From a virus, in IMG/VR virus record IMGVR_UViG_3300026484_000105, positions 1-64,000 of that record: a stretch of 64,000 nt of DNA; one strand, 5' to 3'. Both the position numbers and the translations under genes were made by a program. Shown here one piece after another: positions 1-8,180 of this stretch. Each line of letters begins with the position of its first letter. Within the stretch, counting starts at the first letter, position 1. The notes beneath the pieces are model-generated. The model was given only the letters and a program-made list of their open reading frames with translations, was not told the origin of the DNA and searched no databases.

Positions 1-105
1 GGTCTTGTTGGATTCTTATTAGTAGATGCATTAGCTGCTGATGAAAACAAGATTGACTTCTGTACTGAAAATGATACTGTTGAAGGAGTTTGTTGTGGAA
101 AATAA
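1..105 (+). CDS. C-terminal end of an unidentified protein (partial, 5' end outside window)
   Basis: An open frame enters from the left edge in frame 1 and ends at TAA 103-105, giving the last 34 residues of a protein. The tail is acidic and has a Cys-Cys pair just before the end. The next gene starts inside it (GTG at 95, overlap of 11 bases), so the two are probably translationally coupled in one plus-strand unit. There is too little sequence for a functional call. An alternative reading, a longer frame from ATG 41, belongs to the following gene and lacks a ribosome-binding site. Confidence 0.6.
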   Translation, partial: GLVGFLLVDALAADENKIDFCTENDTVEGVCCGK

Positions 106-403
106 AGCTCTTAATAATACTAAAATTGATGATGTTAAGAAAACAACATCTGATGTAGAAGTTTTTGGTGACGGTGATTTATTTAAGTTGTTGTCTAAAG
201 CATCTTCTAGAAGTCAGGGTTGGATGAAGTCTACTAAAGCTATGTTCACTGGAACAGGGTGTGCGATACAAGTTACTACACAAGTACAAAATCCAGACCT
301 TACGCATAGTGTTGCAGAAGCGATTACATTTGTTCCTAATGTTAAAATTGTGGAGGATATGAAAAATGGCATTTGCATAGGTCGACATTTGGAAGCTCTA
401 TAA
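95..403 (+). CDS. Hypothetical protein, 102 aa, GTG start
   Basis: I chose the GTG at 95 over the ATG at 41 because an AAGGAG ribosome-binding site (83-88) lies six bases before it, while the ATG at 41 has none and its first 18 residues look like out-of-frame translation of the upstream gene. The product is a small soluble protein with no signal peptide or membrane segment. I do not recognise its family. It is the last gene of a plus-strand unit that ends at the hairpin 420-450, facing the minus-strand gene 450-1154. Confidence 0.6.
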   Translation: MENKALNNTKIDDVKKTTSDVEVFGDGDLFKLLSKASSRSQGWMKSTKAMFTGTGCAIQVTTQVQNPDLTHSVAEAITFVPNVKIVEDMKNGICIGRHLEAL

Positions 404-419
404 AAGAAAAAAAATAATG

Positions 420-450
420 AGTACTAGTATCGCTATGCGATACTAGTACT
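420..450. terminator. Bidirectional hairpin terminator between convergent genes
   Basis: A perfect 14-bp inverted repeat (420-433 with 437-450) closes on a 3-base loop. An A-rich run to its left (405-417) reads as a T-tract on the minus strand, so it most clearly terminates the minus-strand unit ending at 450. It also sits 17 bases after the stop of the plus-strand gene at 403. The first base of the minus-strand stop codon is the last base of the stem. Confidence 0.85.
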
Positions 451-1154
451 TAAACTCTTTTTAATTCACTGCGGGTGAACGTATGTGGAGTCCAGCAATT
501 ATACATTACTTTATCATCAGTTGTCTCAGGTTCCAACTTAGTACCTAGAATATATTCCACCTTACCAGTAAAATCAATATTCTTTCCAACAATAAAGTAT
601 ATTTCCCCACTTAACTCAGATATATCGCCTCTGCCATGATTTGGGTCTAGATTATCTATGTCCACAGATACAGCATCACCAAAGTTTAGTTCATTATCTT
701 CTTTCTTTAATTCACTTGTAATAAAACCATATGCTACATAGTCATTAAAACTAATTATATCATCGTCAGTTTTTGGCTCTCTAGTTTTTGATAAAGTATA
801 TTGCAATGGTTTATCGTACGAATTAATTATTTGTACGATATATAAAGTTTTACCAATATACTGTTCAAATAATTTTAAATCAGGATTATCCAGAACGTCT
901 TCTTTACTTATCAATACTGCGTCACCCATGTTAAAAGATTTATCTTCTTTTAAAAGGTCTTTAAACTCTTGACTAAGTGCTATTGCATGGTCAGATTTAA
1001 AGTGTACGTCAAATGTAATCTCGTCATCTACATGACCAGTGTATTCAATTAAGCTAACCTGCCCATCTTCTCTAACCAACTTAATAATCTTATTTCCATT
1101 TTCATCTTTGAAAACACCAACACATTCATACCCATTTACTTTTTCTTTACTCAT
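450..1154 (-). CDS. Hypothetical protein with two SH3-like repeats, 234 aa
   Basis: The start has a strong AAGGAGG site. Residues about 72-151 and 155-234 are a visible internal duplication: each copy has an F-x-x-GDAV segment, a GK/GE-x-x-Y-(I/F)-IV strand, a QYTL/EYIL strand, an EP-x-TDD segment and a closing T-(S/R)-SELK. The GDxV pattern is typical of small beta-barrel (SH3-like) modules, although I cannot name the family. The N-terminal 70 residues are a separate beta-rich piece. It is the last gene of the minus-strand unit running from about 5505 down to 450 and overlaps the upstream gene by 8 bases. Function unknown; accessory early proteins of this sort are common in large phages. Confidence 0.75.
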   Translation of the reverse strand: MSKEKVNGYECVGVFKDENGNKIIKLVREDGQVSLIEYTGHVDDEITFDVHFKSDHAIALSQEFKDLLKEDKSFNMGDAVLISKEDVLDNPDLKLFEQYIGKTLYIVQIINSYDKPLQYTLSKTREPKTDDDIISFNDYVAYGFITSELKKEDNELNFGDAVSVDIDNLDPNHGRGDISELSGEIYFIVGKNIDFTGKVEYILGTKLEPETTDDKVMYNCWTPHTFTRSELKRV

Positions 1155-1509
1155 CTATAACCTCCTTCATTATGTGGTTCACTCTATGTACGTACGCTTC
1201 TAACTCTTTATTACCAGCCCATGGCGAACATCCATCATTGAATAAGTAGCCATGTTTATTAAAGAATAAGTCATCGCGTAGACTATTTGGGTTTATCTGC
1301 AAAACAGTATCAGCTACTTCACTGCGTTCAAATGATTCCTTTGTAGAGCCCAAAGGTAAGTATTCTCGATTAACTAAAGTTATACTTTTACCATCAGCAT
1401 TTATAGTTAATTGATACGGTAGATTGTGACGCATTACATCATACCTAGCATCTTTATTTCCATTCTTTACAGTAATAAAATCTAGATCCCTAATTATCTT
1501 ATTTTTCAT
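1147..1509 (-). CDS. Hypothetical protein, 120 aa
   Basis: The frame opens at 1521, but a GGAG motif sits inside the first codons and is best spaced to the ATG at 1509, giving a product that begins MKNKIIRDLDF. It is a small soluble protein with no recognised motif, signal or membrane segment. Its 3' end overlaps the start of the next gene (1154) by 8 bases, which suggests translational coupling in the left-hand minus-strand unit. Confidence 0.65.
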   Translation of the reverse strand: MKNKIIRDLDFITVKNGNKDARYDVMRHNLPYQLTINADGKSITLVNREYLPLGSTKESFERSEVADTVLQINPNSLRDDLFFNKHGYLFNDGCSPWAGNKELEAYVHRVNHIMKEVIDE

Positions 1510-1532
1510 CATCTTCTCCATTTTCTAATCTT

Positions 1533-1751
1533 TTAAAATTTTAGCTTCATGATGGCATCACCAGTTAAGTTAAGTTCTATTACAGTATAATCAGAGCCAA
1601 GTTCTTTGGCTCTTTTGTCAGCATCTGATTCAGTCGCAAATAAGATGTTATCATGAACATTTGCATACATTTCCTGTGGTATCGCTAGTTTACTGTAAGA
1701 TCCGCCCTGCTCTGGTACCCTTACATCCATAACTACAAGATAGACTAACAT
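1533..1751 (-). CDS. Hypothetical protein, 72 aa
   Basis: This small protein begins inside the stop region of the upstream P-loop gene (overlap 1745-1751), an arrangement typical of coupled phage genes. It is predicted soluble and of mixed alpha/beta character, with no recognised motif. An in-frame ATG eight codons in is a possible alternative start. Function unknown. Confidence 0.6.
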   Translation of the reverse strand: MLVYLVVMDVRVPEQGGSYSKLAIPQEMYANVHDNILFATESDADKRAKELGSDYTVIELNLTGDAIMKLKF

Positions 1752-2785
1752 TTGGCTTTACTTAAGATTGATGCTATGTCAGCAATGTTGTCTTCCATTA
1801 ACCAATAGTTTAATAGGCTACAATCTTCTAACTCACCACAAAATTGCTCCATAACTAAGTGCTCATCCCGTCTCTCAACTGGCATATAGACAAAAGATGA
1901 CTTACCAATAACTTTACCATCTCTGTAGATAGACGCATCTACATCATAAATGTCTATAATGTACTTCCCACCAACTTTGACTGTAGTTATCGTTCTATCC
2001 ATAACGACGCTTGATTCTAGATCAGTAATTTTACATTCATTGCCAGTAAATAAATCATAATGCTTTGAGTCTGTTCTAGATGAGATTACTTCTCTCCCAC
2101 ATTCAGGTAATAAGTCGTTTGGACCTATGGTTATTAAACAATTTTTATATTGTCCTTTAGAAGAGTTATCGTCAGTTAACGGTAATATTTTTGTAATTCT
2201 ATACACCCCATCACCACTAGGCTCTAATTCAAAGATGGCTCTACCATCCTTTTCTAACTTATAGAACTCGTCGCTACCGTTCTTATATACTAAATAGTCA
2301 TTATCGTTATAGTCATTGAACAGGACGCTGTCCGTAGTTCTGGTAGTGAACTCATCGCCAACTTTAAGATCAGATACTTTAGTTACTCTATCGTACTTAC
2401 ATCTTTGTCTAGTAATATAGCAGTCGAATTGATGTGCGTCAACTAACTCTAGGAAATCACCCATATCAAAATAGTCTAGTTTTTCAGTACCATCAACATA
2501 CAATATACTACTGTCATCATCAACATCTTTACACATACGTTTAAGATCAGCCCATGTTTCAATCGTATAAACTCCCATATTTGCATTCTTAGCAAAGTTG
2601 GGATTACTCTTACGCATTCCCTCCAACATATGCTCCATAAGGCCTACAGCAGTTCCATGGTCGAGTGTAGTTAGGAAATAGTGCTTCATTAGTTCATCAT
2701 CTTTAACATGTCCAAGAAAATCACCTACAATTTCTTCACTTTTACCTTCGCCTTTTAATCCATTTATAATTGTTACTCTATTCAT
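1745..2785 (-). CDS. P-loop NTPase-like protein with beta-rich C-terminal half, 346 aa
   Basis: Residues 9-16 read GLKGEGKS, a good Walker A (P-loop) motif after a short beta strand. A hydrophobic strand ending in Asp (SILYVDG, near residue 97) could be Walker B. From about residue 130 the protein turns into a beta-rich region with KVGDEF and KVGGKYIIDIYD segments that resemble the small barrel modules of neighbouring genes. It is therefore probably an NTPase or kinase-like domain fused to a barrel domain. I cannot assign a substrate. It belongs to the left-hand minus-strand unit. An alternative is that the P-loop is degenerate; no conserved Arg finger or lid could be identified. Confidence 0.65.
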   Translation of the reverse strand: MNRVTIINGLKGEGKSEEIVGDFLGHVKDDELMKHYFLTTLDHGTAVGLMEHMLEGMRKSNPNFAKNANMGVYTIETWADLKRMCKDVDDDSSILYVDGTEKLDYFDMGDFLELVDAHQFDCYITRQRCKYDRVTKVSDLKVGDEFTTRTTDSVLFNDYNDNDYLVYKNGSDEFYKLEKDGRAIFELEPSGDGVYRITKILPLTDDNSSKGQYKNCLITIGPNDLLPECGREVISSRTDSKHYDLFTGNECKITDLESSVVMDRTITTVKVGGKYIIDIYDVDASIYRDGKVIGKSSFVYMPVERRDEHLVMEQFCGELEDCSLLNYWLMEDNIADIASILSKAKC

Positions 2786-2836
2786 TCTATAAACCTTTAT
2801 TTCTAATTTTGTTTTTTAAAAACTCTTAATAAATTC

Positions 2837-2859
2837 TTTGGAAGCACATTGCTTCCAAA
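2837..2859. terminator. Intergenic hairpin, possible weak terminator or processing site
   Basis: A 9-bp inverted repeat (2837-2845 with 2851-2859) with a 5-base loop lies between the stop of the gene at 2876 and the start of the gene at 2785, both on the minus strand. There is no T-tract in either direction, so it may be an RNA-processing or stability element rather than a terminator. Confidence 0.4.
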
Positions 2860-2875
2860 ACTTCTTTACCTACTA

Positions 2876-3724
2876 TTATTTACCCTCTACAAATCTAATA
2901 TGAACATCATTCTGGAATGGAACAATCTCTTCAGTTTCAGTATTTATGACTTGTATTATATCAGTACCGTTACTGCAAGATATTATGTTATAGAACCTAT
3001 AGGTTCCTCCTTTATACTCTATTTGGAATAATTTGTTTAGAATTACTTCATCTTTACAATATAAGAATACGTCAAATAGTTTATCCCATGAATCAATGTT
3101 CTCAACAGTTGTAGTCGAAGTCGACTTTTCTGGATCTTCATCGCTGGCATCCTTATCGATCCATTCAAAACTAACTGGACTAACATGCAACCTATCTATA
3201 GACTCGTCAAAGCTGTATTCAAAGATAACAGAGTCGCCACTTATATTTATTAATCCATTGCGAAAACGCTTAAGTTTGTCATTGTTTATTTTAATTACAG
3301 TATCACCTTTATCAAATTTCGGTACAGTATAATGGATGGTTTTAAAATCACCAGGACCGTTATCTACAGCATTTGCCATTTTCAATTTGTTATTAAGTTT
3401 AGTACTTTGTCTTTCTGTATCAACACCACTATTTAATATATCACAAGTTCTCTTTTCAACTTCTTTAGTAAGTTGATCACTAAGGTGTTTTAACATATGA
3501 TATTCTTTCATTTTAGTTAAATGATTTTTACCATTAGTATCCATATTAGATAGTCCAGTAATTACTTTCCAACTATCAGTATCCATTATGCCTGACATTT
3601 TAATAACATCAATAATTACTTTAGCATCGTCACCATCAACAACAACATCACTAACTACCGTATAACCTTGATATCCGCATATACATGGAGATTCCCAACA
3701 TTTTTCACATTTACACATAGCCAT
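2876..3724 (-). CDS. Hypothetical protein with N-terminal Cys cluster, 282 aa
   Basis: The first 17 residues contain five cysteines in the pattern C-x-C-x2-C-x4-C-x-C, likely to bind zinc or another metal. The middle is helical and charged, and the C-terminal half is beta-rich with KGDTVIKI and IEYKGGTYRFY segments resembling the barrel modules of the genes at 450 and 1745. The start has an AAGGAT site with suitable spacing. Neighbours on both sides are co-directional. Function unknown; a metal-stabilised scaffold or nucleic-acid contact is only a guess. Confidence 0.65.
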   Translation of the reverse strand: MAMCKCEKCWESPCICGYQGYTVVSDVVVDGDDAKVIIDVIKMSGIMDTDSWKVITGLSNMDTNGKNHLTKMKEYHMLKHLSDQLTKEVEKRTCDILNSGVDTERQSTKLNNKLKMANAVDNGPGDFKTIHYTVPKFDKGDTVIKINNDKLKRFRNGLINISGDSVIFEYSFDESIDRLHVSPVSFEWIDKDASDEDPEKSTSTTTVENIDSWDKLFDVFLYCKDEVILNKLFQIEYKGGTYRFYNIISCSNGTDIIQVINTETEEIVPFQNDVHIRFVEGK

Positions 3725-3783
3725 ATTTTATCCTTTTTAATCTTTTTAACTAACTATAGTCTTATTGTCTCCAGCGCCTATTC

Positions 3784-4173
3784 CTATAATGCATCTATGT
3801 AATCACTGTCTATATGGAATAGTTTCTTAGCACTTAAAGCTTTCTCAATATCTTCCCTAAGTCTTAATAGCTCAGTAGGTTTTTCAGTAATTTCCATATA
3901 TCGGTTCCATACCTCTTTATCGCCAAGATGTGCATCATTTGCATCGTAGAAGTTAATGTCACACCATTCATTTTTACTCCATTCGTCAGATACAAAGTTA
4001 TGTACATATGCACAATATGCAGCTTCACTAGGAACCTCTTTACCCCAGGCTTCTTTAACTAGATCAAAGATTAGAGGACTATGTTCATTTTTAATAAACT
4101 CACGTATGGTACCAGCATACTTAGCTTTTAATTCTCCCATCTCCCGTTCAACTGCTCTTATTGAATCATTCAT
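3784..4173 (-). CDS. Hypothetical protein, 129 aa
   Basis: A small acidic, mostly helical protein with an AAGG site before its ATG. It has no recognised motif, membrane segment or signal peptide. It sits immediately downstream of the metallo-hydrolase gene (13 bases between stop and start), so the two are probably co-transcribed. Function unknown. Confidence 0.65.
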   Translation of the reverse strand: MNDSIRAVEREMGELKAKYAGTIREFIKNEHSPLIFDLVKEAWGKEVPSEAAYCAYVHNFVSDEWSKNEWCDINFYDANDAHLGDKEVWNRYMEITEKPTELLRLREDIEKALSAKKLFHIDSDYIDAL

Positions 4174-4186
4174 CTTGTAACCTTTT

Positions 4187-5227
4187 TTATTCTATATAGA
4201 TTATTAGCTTATCTAAACCATCAACTTTACCAGCAACATTAAAATCATTGCACATTTTATAAAATACATCTTCTTCACCTTCTTCATTACTTATAACGAT
4301 TTCGGTTACAGGTAAATTACCATTACGTATTAAAGGTAATCTGGTTTTTGCATCAGTTGCAGTGAATACAGTATATGTTATTTCATTTATATCTAAGTAT
4401 CTGATGATAGCTTCATAACCTTTTCCAGTATGATTGTAGTCCATATACTCTACTTTAAGACCAATATCCAGATCTCTTTGTCTATCTTGGCCATACTCAT
4501 AAACAGTACCCATTAGGCTATTTCTGTTATTATGATAATAGTTAAGTCTATCTATAAAAGCTGGAGTATATGTTGCCTCTATATCAGTAATGCTTGCGTG
4601 TGGATTATTCTCTGGTTGATCGAAGTATGAGAAGTCATGTAAGATATAACTTTCTTGTATATTGAAATGCTTCTCTATATGTTCAACTGTTATTTCAAAT
4701 GCCTTATTAGCTTTAGTGTCTCCAGAGATAACTACCATTGCGCCATTAGTACTACCAATAGCGAATCCAAAACTTTTAATATGATGAACTCCTTCTATAG
4801 CTACAAGGAAATTATCTAGTTCAGTGTGTTCAAGAGTTTTAAACTCAGCTATCCGAACCATATTATAAATAGGTGCATTGACGTACTTACCATTTATCAT
4901 TTCTTCATTCTTAGGTAGGAATAAAGTTAATTCAGCACCAATGTCCTTAGCATATCTAACTATAGTTGTTTTACCTAGTACGAAATATCGATAGTATAGC
5001 AATGATTTTAAACTACCGACATGATCATCATCAAGATGTGTTATTACAACAAAATGCATCTCTTTTAATATCTCTGGTCTATGCTCCTTAAGATACGGAA
5101 ATACATTATACCCACAATCGAACAGCATACCAACTCCAGCACATGTTACATAAAAACTACTATTTATTAATTCCGTGTCAAATGCACCACCACTACCAAT
5201 AACTTCTACCTTTAAATCCTTACTCAT
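4187..5227 (-). CDS. Metallo-beta-lactamase-fold hydrolase, RNase Z-like, 346 aa
   Basis: The protein carries the metal ligands of the MBL superfamily in order: THLDDDHVGS (HxxxDH type) near residues 64-73, an Asp in VISGDTKAN near 183, a HDFSYF followed by NPHAS pattern near 215-235, and a late His in YNHTGKG. This order resembles RNase Z and its phosphodiesterase relatives. Known members process tRNA 3' ends, hydrolyse cyclic nucleotides (including phage anti-Pycsar enzymes) or act on other phosphodiesters. The substrate cannot be told from sequence. It lies in an accessory unit of unknown genes, where anti-defence or nucleic-acid metabolism roles are plausible. The stop is 13 bases before the next start and the gene begins 2 bases after the preceding stop. 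Confidence 0.8.
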   Translation of the reverse strand: MSKDLKVEVIGSGGAFDTELINSSFYVTCAGVGMLFDCGYNVFPYLKEHRPEILKEMHFVVITHLDDDHVGSLKSLLYYRYFVLGKTTIVRYAKDIGAELTLFLPKNEEMINGKYVNAPIYNMVRIAEFKTLEHTELDNFLVAIEGVHHIKSFGFAIGSTNGAMVVISGDTKANKAFEITVEHIEKHFNIQESYILHDFSYFDQPENNPHASITDIEATYTPAFIDRLNYYHNNRNSLMGTVYEYGQDRQRDLDIGLKVEYMDYNHTGKGYEAIIRYLDINEITYTVFTATDAKTRLPLIRNGNLPVTEIVISNEEGEEDVFYKMCNDFNVAGKVDGLDKLIIYIE

Positions 5228-5229
5228 TA

Positions 5230-5505
5230 CTACTCCTCACTCTTTTCGCAATCAACATCAAAACTTGTACATAGCATGTCTCTTATTACATCTTCATGTT
5301 TAACAGTAATACTATCCCCATCAAGATCAAGACCTTCAGTTTTCACTTTAATACCACCACCATCATCTGGAACATAACTAGTATATCCCAGACTCTCTTC
5401 GCTATCCATAAAACTCTCTACAAGAATGGTACCGTTAACGTCTTCTAACTTAGTTATAATGTCCCCAGATTCATTTTTGAATGTATCTATTACCTTTCTA
5501 CTCAT
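5230..5505 (-). CDS. Hypothetical protein, 91 aa, first gene of the left minus-strand unit
   Basis: The frame extends to a TTG at 5517, but that codon overlaps the GGAGGG ribosome-binding site; the ATG at 5505 is correctly spaced. The product is a small acidic, beta-rich protein with KHEDVIRD near the end and no recognised family. It follows the candidate promoter/operator at 5526-5562, so it should be the most strongly expressed member of the unit. Confidence 0.65.
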   Translation of the reverse strand: MSRKVIDTFKNESGDIITKLEDVNGTILVESFMDSEESLGYTSYVPDDGGGIKVKTEGLDLDGDSITVKHEDVIRDMLCTSFDVDCEKSEE

Positions 5506-5525
5506 CTTACCCTCCAATTATATAT

Positions 5526-5562
5526 TTGATACTACCAGGTATCTACTTTAATGATATATTGC
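5526..5562 (-). promoter_or_regulatory. Candidate phage promoter with GATAC-n6-GTATC palindrome
   Basis: Read on the minus strand, an AT-rich box of the form ATATATnATTaAnGTA is followed by the 16-base palindrome GATACCTGGTAGTATC (5528-5543), about 22 bases before the first gene of the unit. Nearly the same arrangement occurs at 44879-44915 and 62545-62582, and a degenerate one at 15213-15246, each directly upstream of a minus-strand gene. I infer a promoter for a phage or host RNA polymerase, with the palindrome as operator or leader hairpin. Confidence 0.6.
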
Positions 5563-5613
5563 CTATTATTTTTTGAAACCGAAATATATAATTGAAGAAG
5601 ATAAGGAGAGTAA

Positions 5614-7728
5614 ATGAGTAATATATTTATAAAAGATCTAGAAAATTACAATATCGATATGAAGCCTGTTGCTAAGTACGTCGAACAAGCAACAATATAT
5701 ATTCATAAAGCTACTGGTAAGCCAATTGAAGAATGTAAAAGATTGGTTGCAACGCAACTTAAGAAAAAGGATATAAAAAATCCAATAGTTAAATATAACT
5801 ATAGAAATGATAATGGTGACGTAACAGTTGAGAGTACAACATTAACAAATTATATAGAAGATAATGTAGCTAGCAATCATATTGTTGTTCCATCTATGAC
5901 CGCTTATGTACACCCAACGGTAGATAAATCTCTACATGCTACGTTCCTAGAGAAGAATATTGCCTCTAGAAATAAGGATAAGAAAACAGCCTTTAAATAT
6001 AAACAAGAGGGCAATGCTGTATTGCATGGCCGATACAATACCCTACAGAAAAGTAAAAAGATAGCCAACAATTCCTTATCAGGAGCCTATGCATCAATAT
6101 CAACAATACTTTATAATCCAAGCGCGCACTATTCGTTAACAAGTACAACTAGAACAGCAACTAGTATAGCTAATGCTATAACCGAATCAATGGTTGCAGG
6201 TAATAAACATTTTAGAGAACCAGAAATAGCTTTAAATTATATGTTGTCTACTATAGCTACTGTTGATTATAAGACAGTATCAGATATTATAGATAAGTAT
6301 GGCATACATAAACCTACGACAGGAGAAGTATATGCGTCTATTAGAAGAAGTACTGATTTATACTGGACTAACAAAGAGTATAATAAAAGATATATTGAAC
6401 TACTGGATAAGCTTGATGGAGTTGAAAGAGCTATAATTTTATATACAAATGATTTTTATCATCTTAGAGTTTTTAACGATAAACTAATAAGAGAGTTTAT
6501 TAGTAAACTTTCTAAGAAAGTGACAGGTTATGCTACTGATCCTCTAAAGGTACTTAATGAATCAGAAGAGTTTGTTCTTAACCTAATACATCACATTTGT
6601 GCACCTGACATTAAAGGTAAAAAAGTAAACTATAAAGATATGGTCGGTAGCCATGAATTGGATGCGCTTGGATCAACAGCTCTAAATGTTAACGTGACAT
6701 TAGAAGCGTATGCTGATTTACTTCAGGCATTTTTTAGAAATGATGTTATGCCAGTCAGCGTTGCTTATATCCGAGACATGTTAAGAAGGGTTACAGTTCT
6801 TTCAGATACAGATTCTACTTGTGCTACATATCAAGAATGGGTTGAATGGTATTATGGTGAAATCTTGTTTAGTGATGGTGCTACCGCAGTTAGCGCATCA
6901 GTTATGTCAGTTGTTACGCAGGTACTGGAGCATAAATTAAGACAATACACTAGTAATCTAAACGTCCCTGATGATTTAAAAGATAAAATTACATATAAAG
7001 GTGAATTTTATTGGCATAGCATGACTCCAATGTCAGTTGCCAAACATTATTTTGCAAGCGTTGCAATACAAGAGGGTAACGTGTTCGCTGAAGATGATTT
7101 AGAGCTAAAGGGTGTTAATTTAATTGCTTCAAATGCACCAATGTTTGTGCAAAAAATAACAAAAGAAACAATCATTAATATTAATGAGACTATAACTAGA
7201 AATGAAAAACTTTCTATTAACAAGTATATTAAGATAGCAGCAGATCTTGAAAGACGAATCTTAAAAGAACTTAAATCTGGTAACATTGAAGTTTTAAAGA
7301 TGGGTAAGATAAAAGAAGCTAATGGTTATAAACTTGGTCCAGATAAGTCACCATATATTAATCATATATTTTGGGAAGAGGTTATGTCAATAAAATATGG
7401 GGTAATTGATAAACCACCATATAGTACAGTTAAACTACCGACTACACTTAAATCAAAAAGACTTATGAATGAGTATATTGAAAGTATTGAAGACGAGTCT
7501 TTAAAAGAAAGATTTAAAACCTATTGTGAGAAGTATAATAAGGATACTATAGGTACATTTAATTTACCATTAATTATTGTTGGAGAGCATGGTATTCCAG
7601 AAGACCTACTACCAGTTATTGATAGTGATAGAATAGTGTTTGATTCATTAGGTGCTTTATATATGTGCCTTGAGGGAATTGGATTTTTTAAAAAAGAAGG
7701 CATGAAGATTATAGATATGGGTTATTAG
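5614..7728 (+). CDS. DNA polymerase family B, palm/fingers/thumb part (split polymerase), 704 aa
   Basis: The sequence contains family B motif B as KKIANNSLSGA (near residue 150) followed by a TSTTRTATS segment where cellular enzymes have the ITxxGR helix. Motif C appears as LSDTDST near residue 394, and a thumb-type segment AKHYFASVAIQEG near 475 precedes a KGVNLIAS segment. Motif A (DxxSLYP) and the whole 3'-5' exonuclease domain are missing; the protein begins with the fingers region just after where motif A should be. The catalytic Asp of motif A must therefore come from another gene outside the window. The start has a strong AAGGAG site. The gene stands alone between a divergent promoter region and the terminator 7751-7782. 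Confidence 0.85.
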   Translation: MSNIFIKDLENYNIDMKPVAKYVEQATIYIHKATGKPIEECKRLVATQLKKKDIKNPIVKYNYRNDNGDVTVESTTLTNYIEDNVASNHIVVPSMTAYVHPTVDKSLHATFLEKNIASRNKDKKTAFKYKQEGNAVLHGRYNTLQKSKKIANNSLSGAYASISTILYNPSAHYSLTSTTRTATSIANAITESMVAGNKHFREPEIALNYMLSTIATVDYKTVSDIIDKYGIHKPTTGEVYASIRRSTDLYWTNKEYNKRYIELLDKLDGVERAIILYTNDFYHLRVFNDKLIREFISKLSKKVTGYATDPLKVLNESEEFVLNLIHHICAPDIKGKKVNYKDMVGSHELDALGSTALNVNVTLEAYADLLQAFFRNDVMPVSVAYIRDMLRRVTVLSDTDSTCATYQEWVEWYYGEILFSDGATAVSASVMSVVTQVLEHKLRQYTSNLNVPDDLKDKITYKGEFYWHSMTPMSVAKHYFASVAIQEGNVFAEDDLELKGVNLIASNAPMFVQKITKETIININETITRNEKLSINKYIKIAADLERRILKELKSGNIEVLKMGKIKEANGYKLGPDKSPYINHIFWEEVMSIKYGVIDKPPYSTVKLPTTLKSKRLMNEYIESIEDESLKERFKTYCEKYNKDTIGTFNLPLIIVGEHGIPEDLLPVIDSDRIVFDSLGALYMCLEGIGFFKKEGMKIIDMGY

Positions 7729-7750
7729 ACAAAAAGTATCATGTATACTA

Positions 7751-7782
7751 CTAACACTGATAGGTAGCCCTATCAGTGTTAG
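7751..7782. terminator. Bidirectional hairpin terminator
   Basis: A perfect 14-bp inverted repeat (7751-7764 with 7769-7782) with a 4-base TAGC loop separates the convergent genes ending at 7728 (plus) and 7788 (minus). There is no long T-tract, but the stem is strong for this AT-rich genome. Confidence 0.75.
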
Positions 7783-7787
7783 AGAGT

Positions 7788-8180
7788 CTAATATCGATAT
7801 ATTTTTATATCATTATAACCTAGCTCCAATATAGCGTTCCTTATTATATCAAGATCTGATGTATCGCAGTTAGGTAGGTCTAATCGTATATTTATACTTT
7901 CAACAACTTCAACCGTATTTAAATCAAGCCATTCTAAAGCGAATATAACAGTTTCCTTATCCTCATTTTCAAAGAGAACATAAGTATTGTCATTGGCATT
8001 TTCTGGCAGACCAGGTATAATTGCGGTAAGCTTATTATTTATATCATGTATATCAGCACCATTTTTTATCGCCAACTTAGCTGATATTATGCCCTCAGCC
8101 TTCATCATTGTGAATGACCCACCAAGCACTGTAGGTGCTAGAGTCATAAACTTATATATTTTATTCGGTGTAAAAACCAT
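7788..8180 (-). CDS. Hypothetical phage protein, possible virion component, 130 aa
   Basis: The N-terminus (PNKIYKF-x-TLAP-x-VLGG) and the later FALEWLD segment resemble short beta-barrel proteins found among tailed-phage structural genes. The resemblance is from memory and loose, so I leave it as hypothetical. The start has a GAGGAG site and overlaps the upstream gene by 20 bases. It is the last of eight overlapping minus-strand genes (11526 to 7788). Confidence 0.6.
   Translation of the reverse strand: MVFTPNKIYKFMTLAPTVLGGSFTMMKAEGIISAKLAIKNGADIHDINNKLTAIIPGLPENANDNTYVLFENEDKETVIFALEWLDLNTVEVVESINIRLDLPNCDTSDLDIIRNAILELGYNDIKIYRY

Noticed and set aside
5571-5592. Second promoter type with TTTTGAAACC before plus-strand genes (5571, 29880)
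   Set aside because: Only two good matches with unequal spacing to any TATA-like box; not enough to claim a motif.
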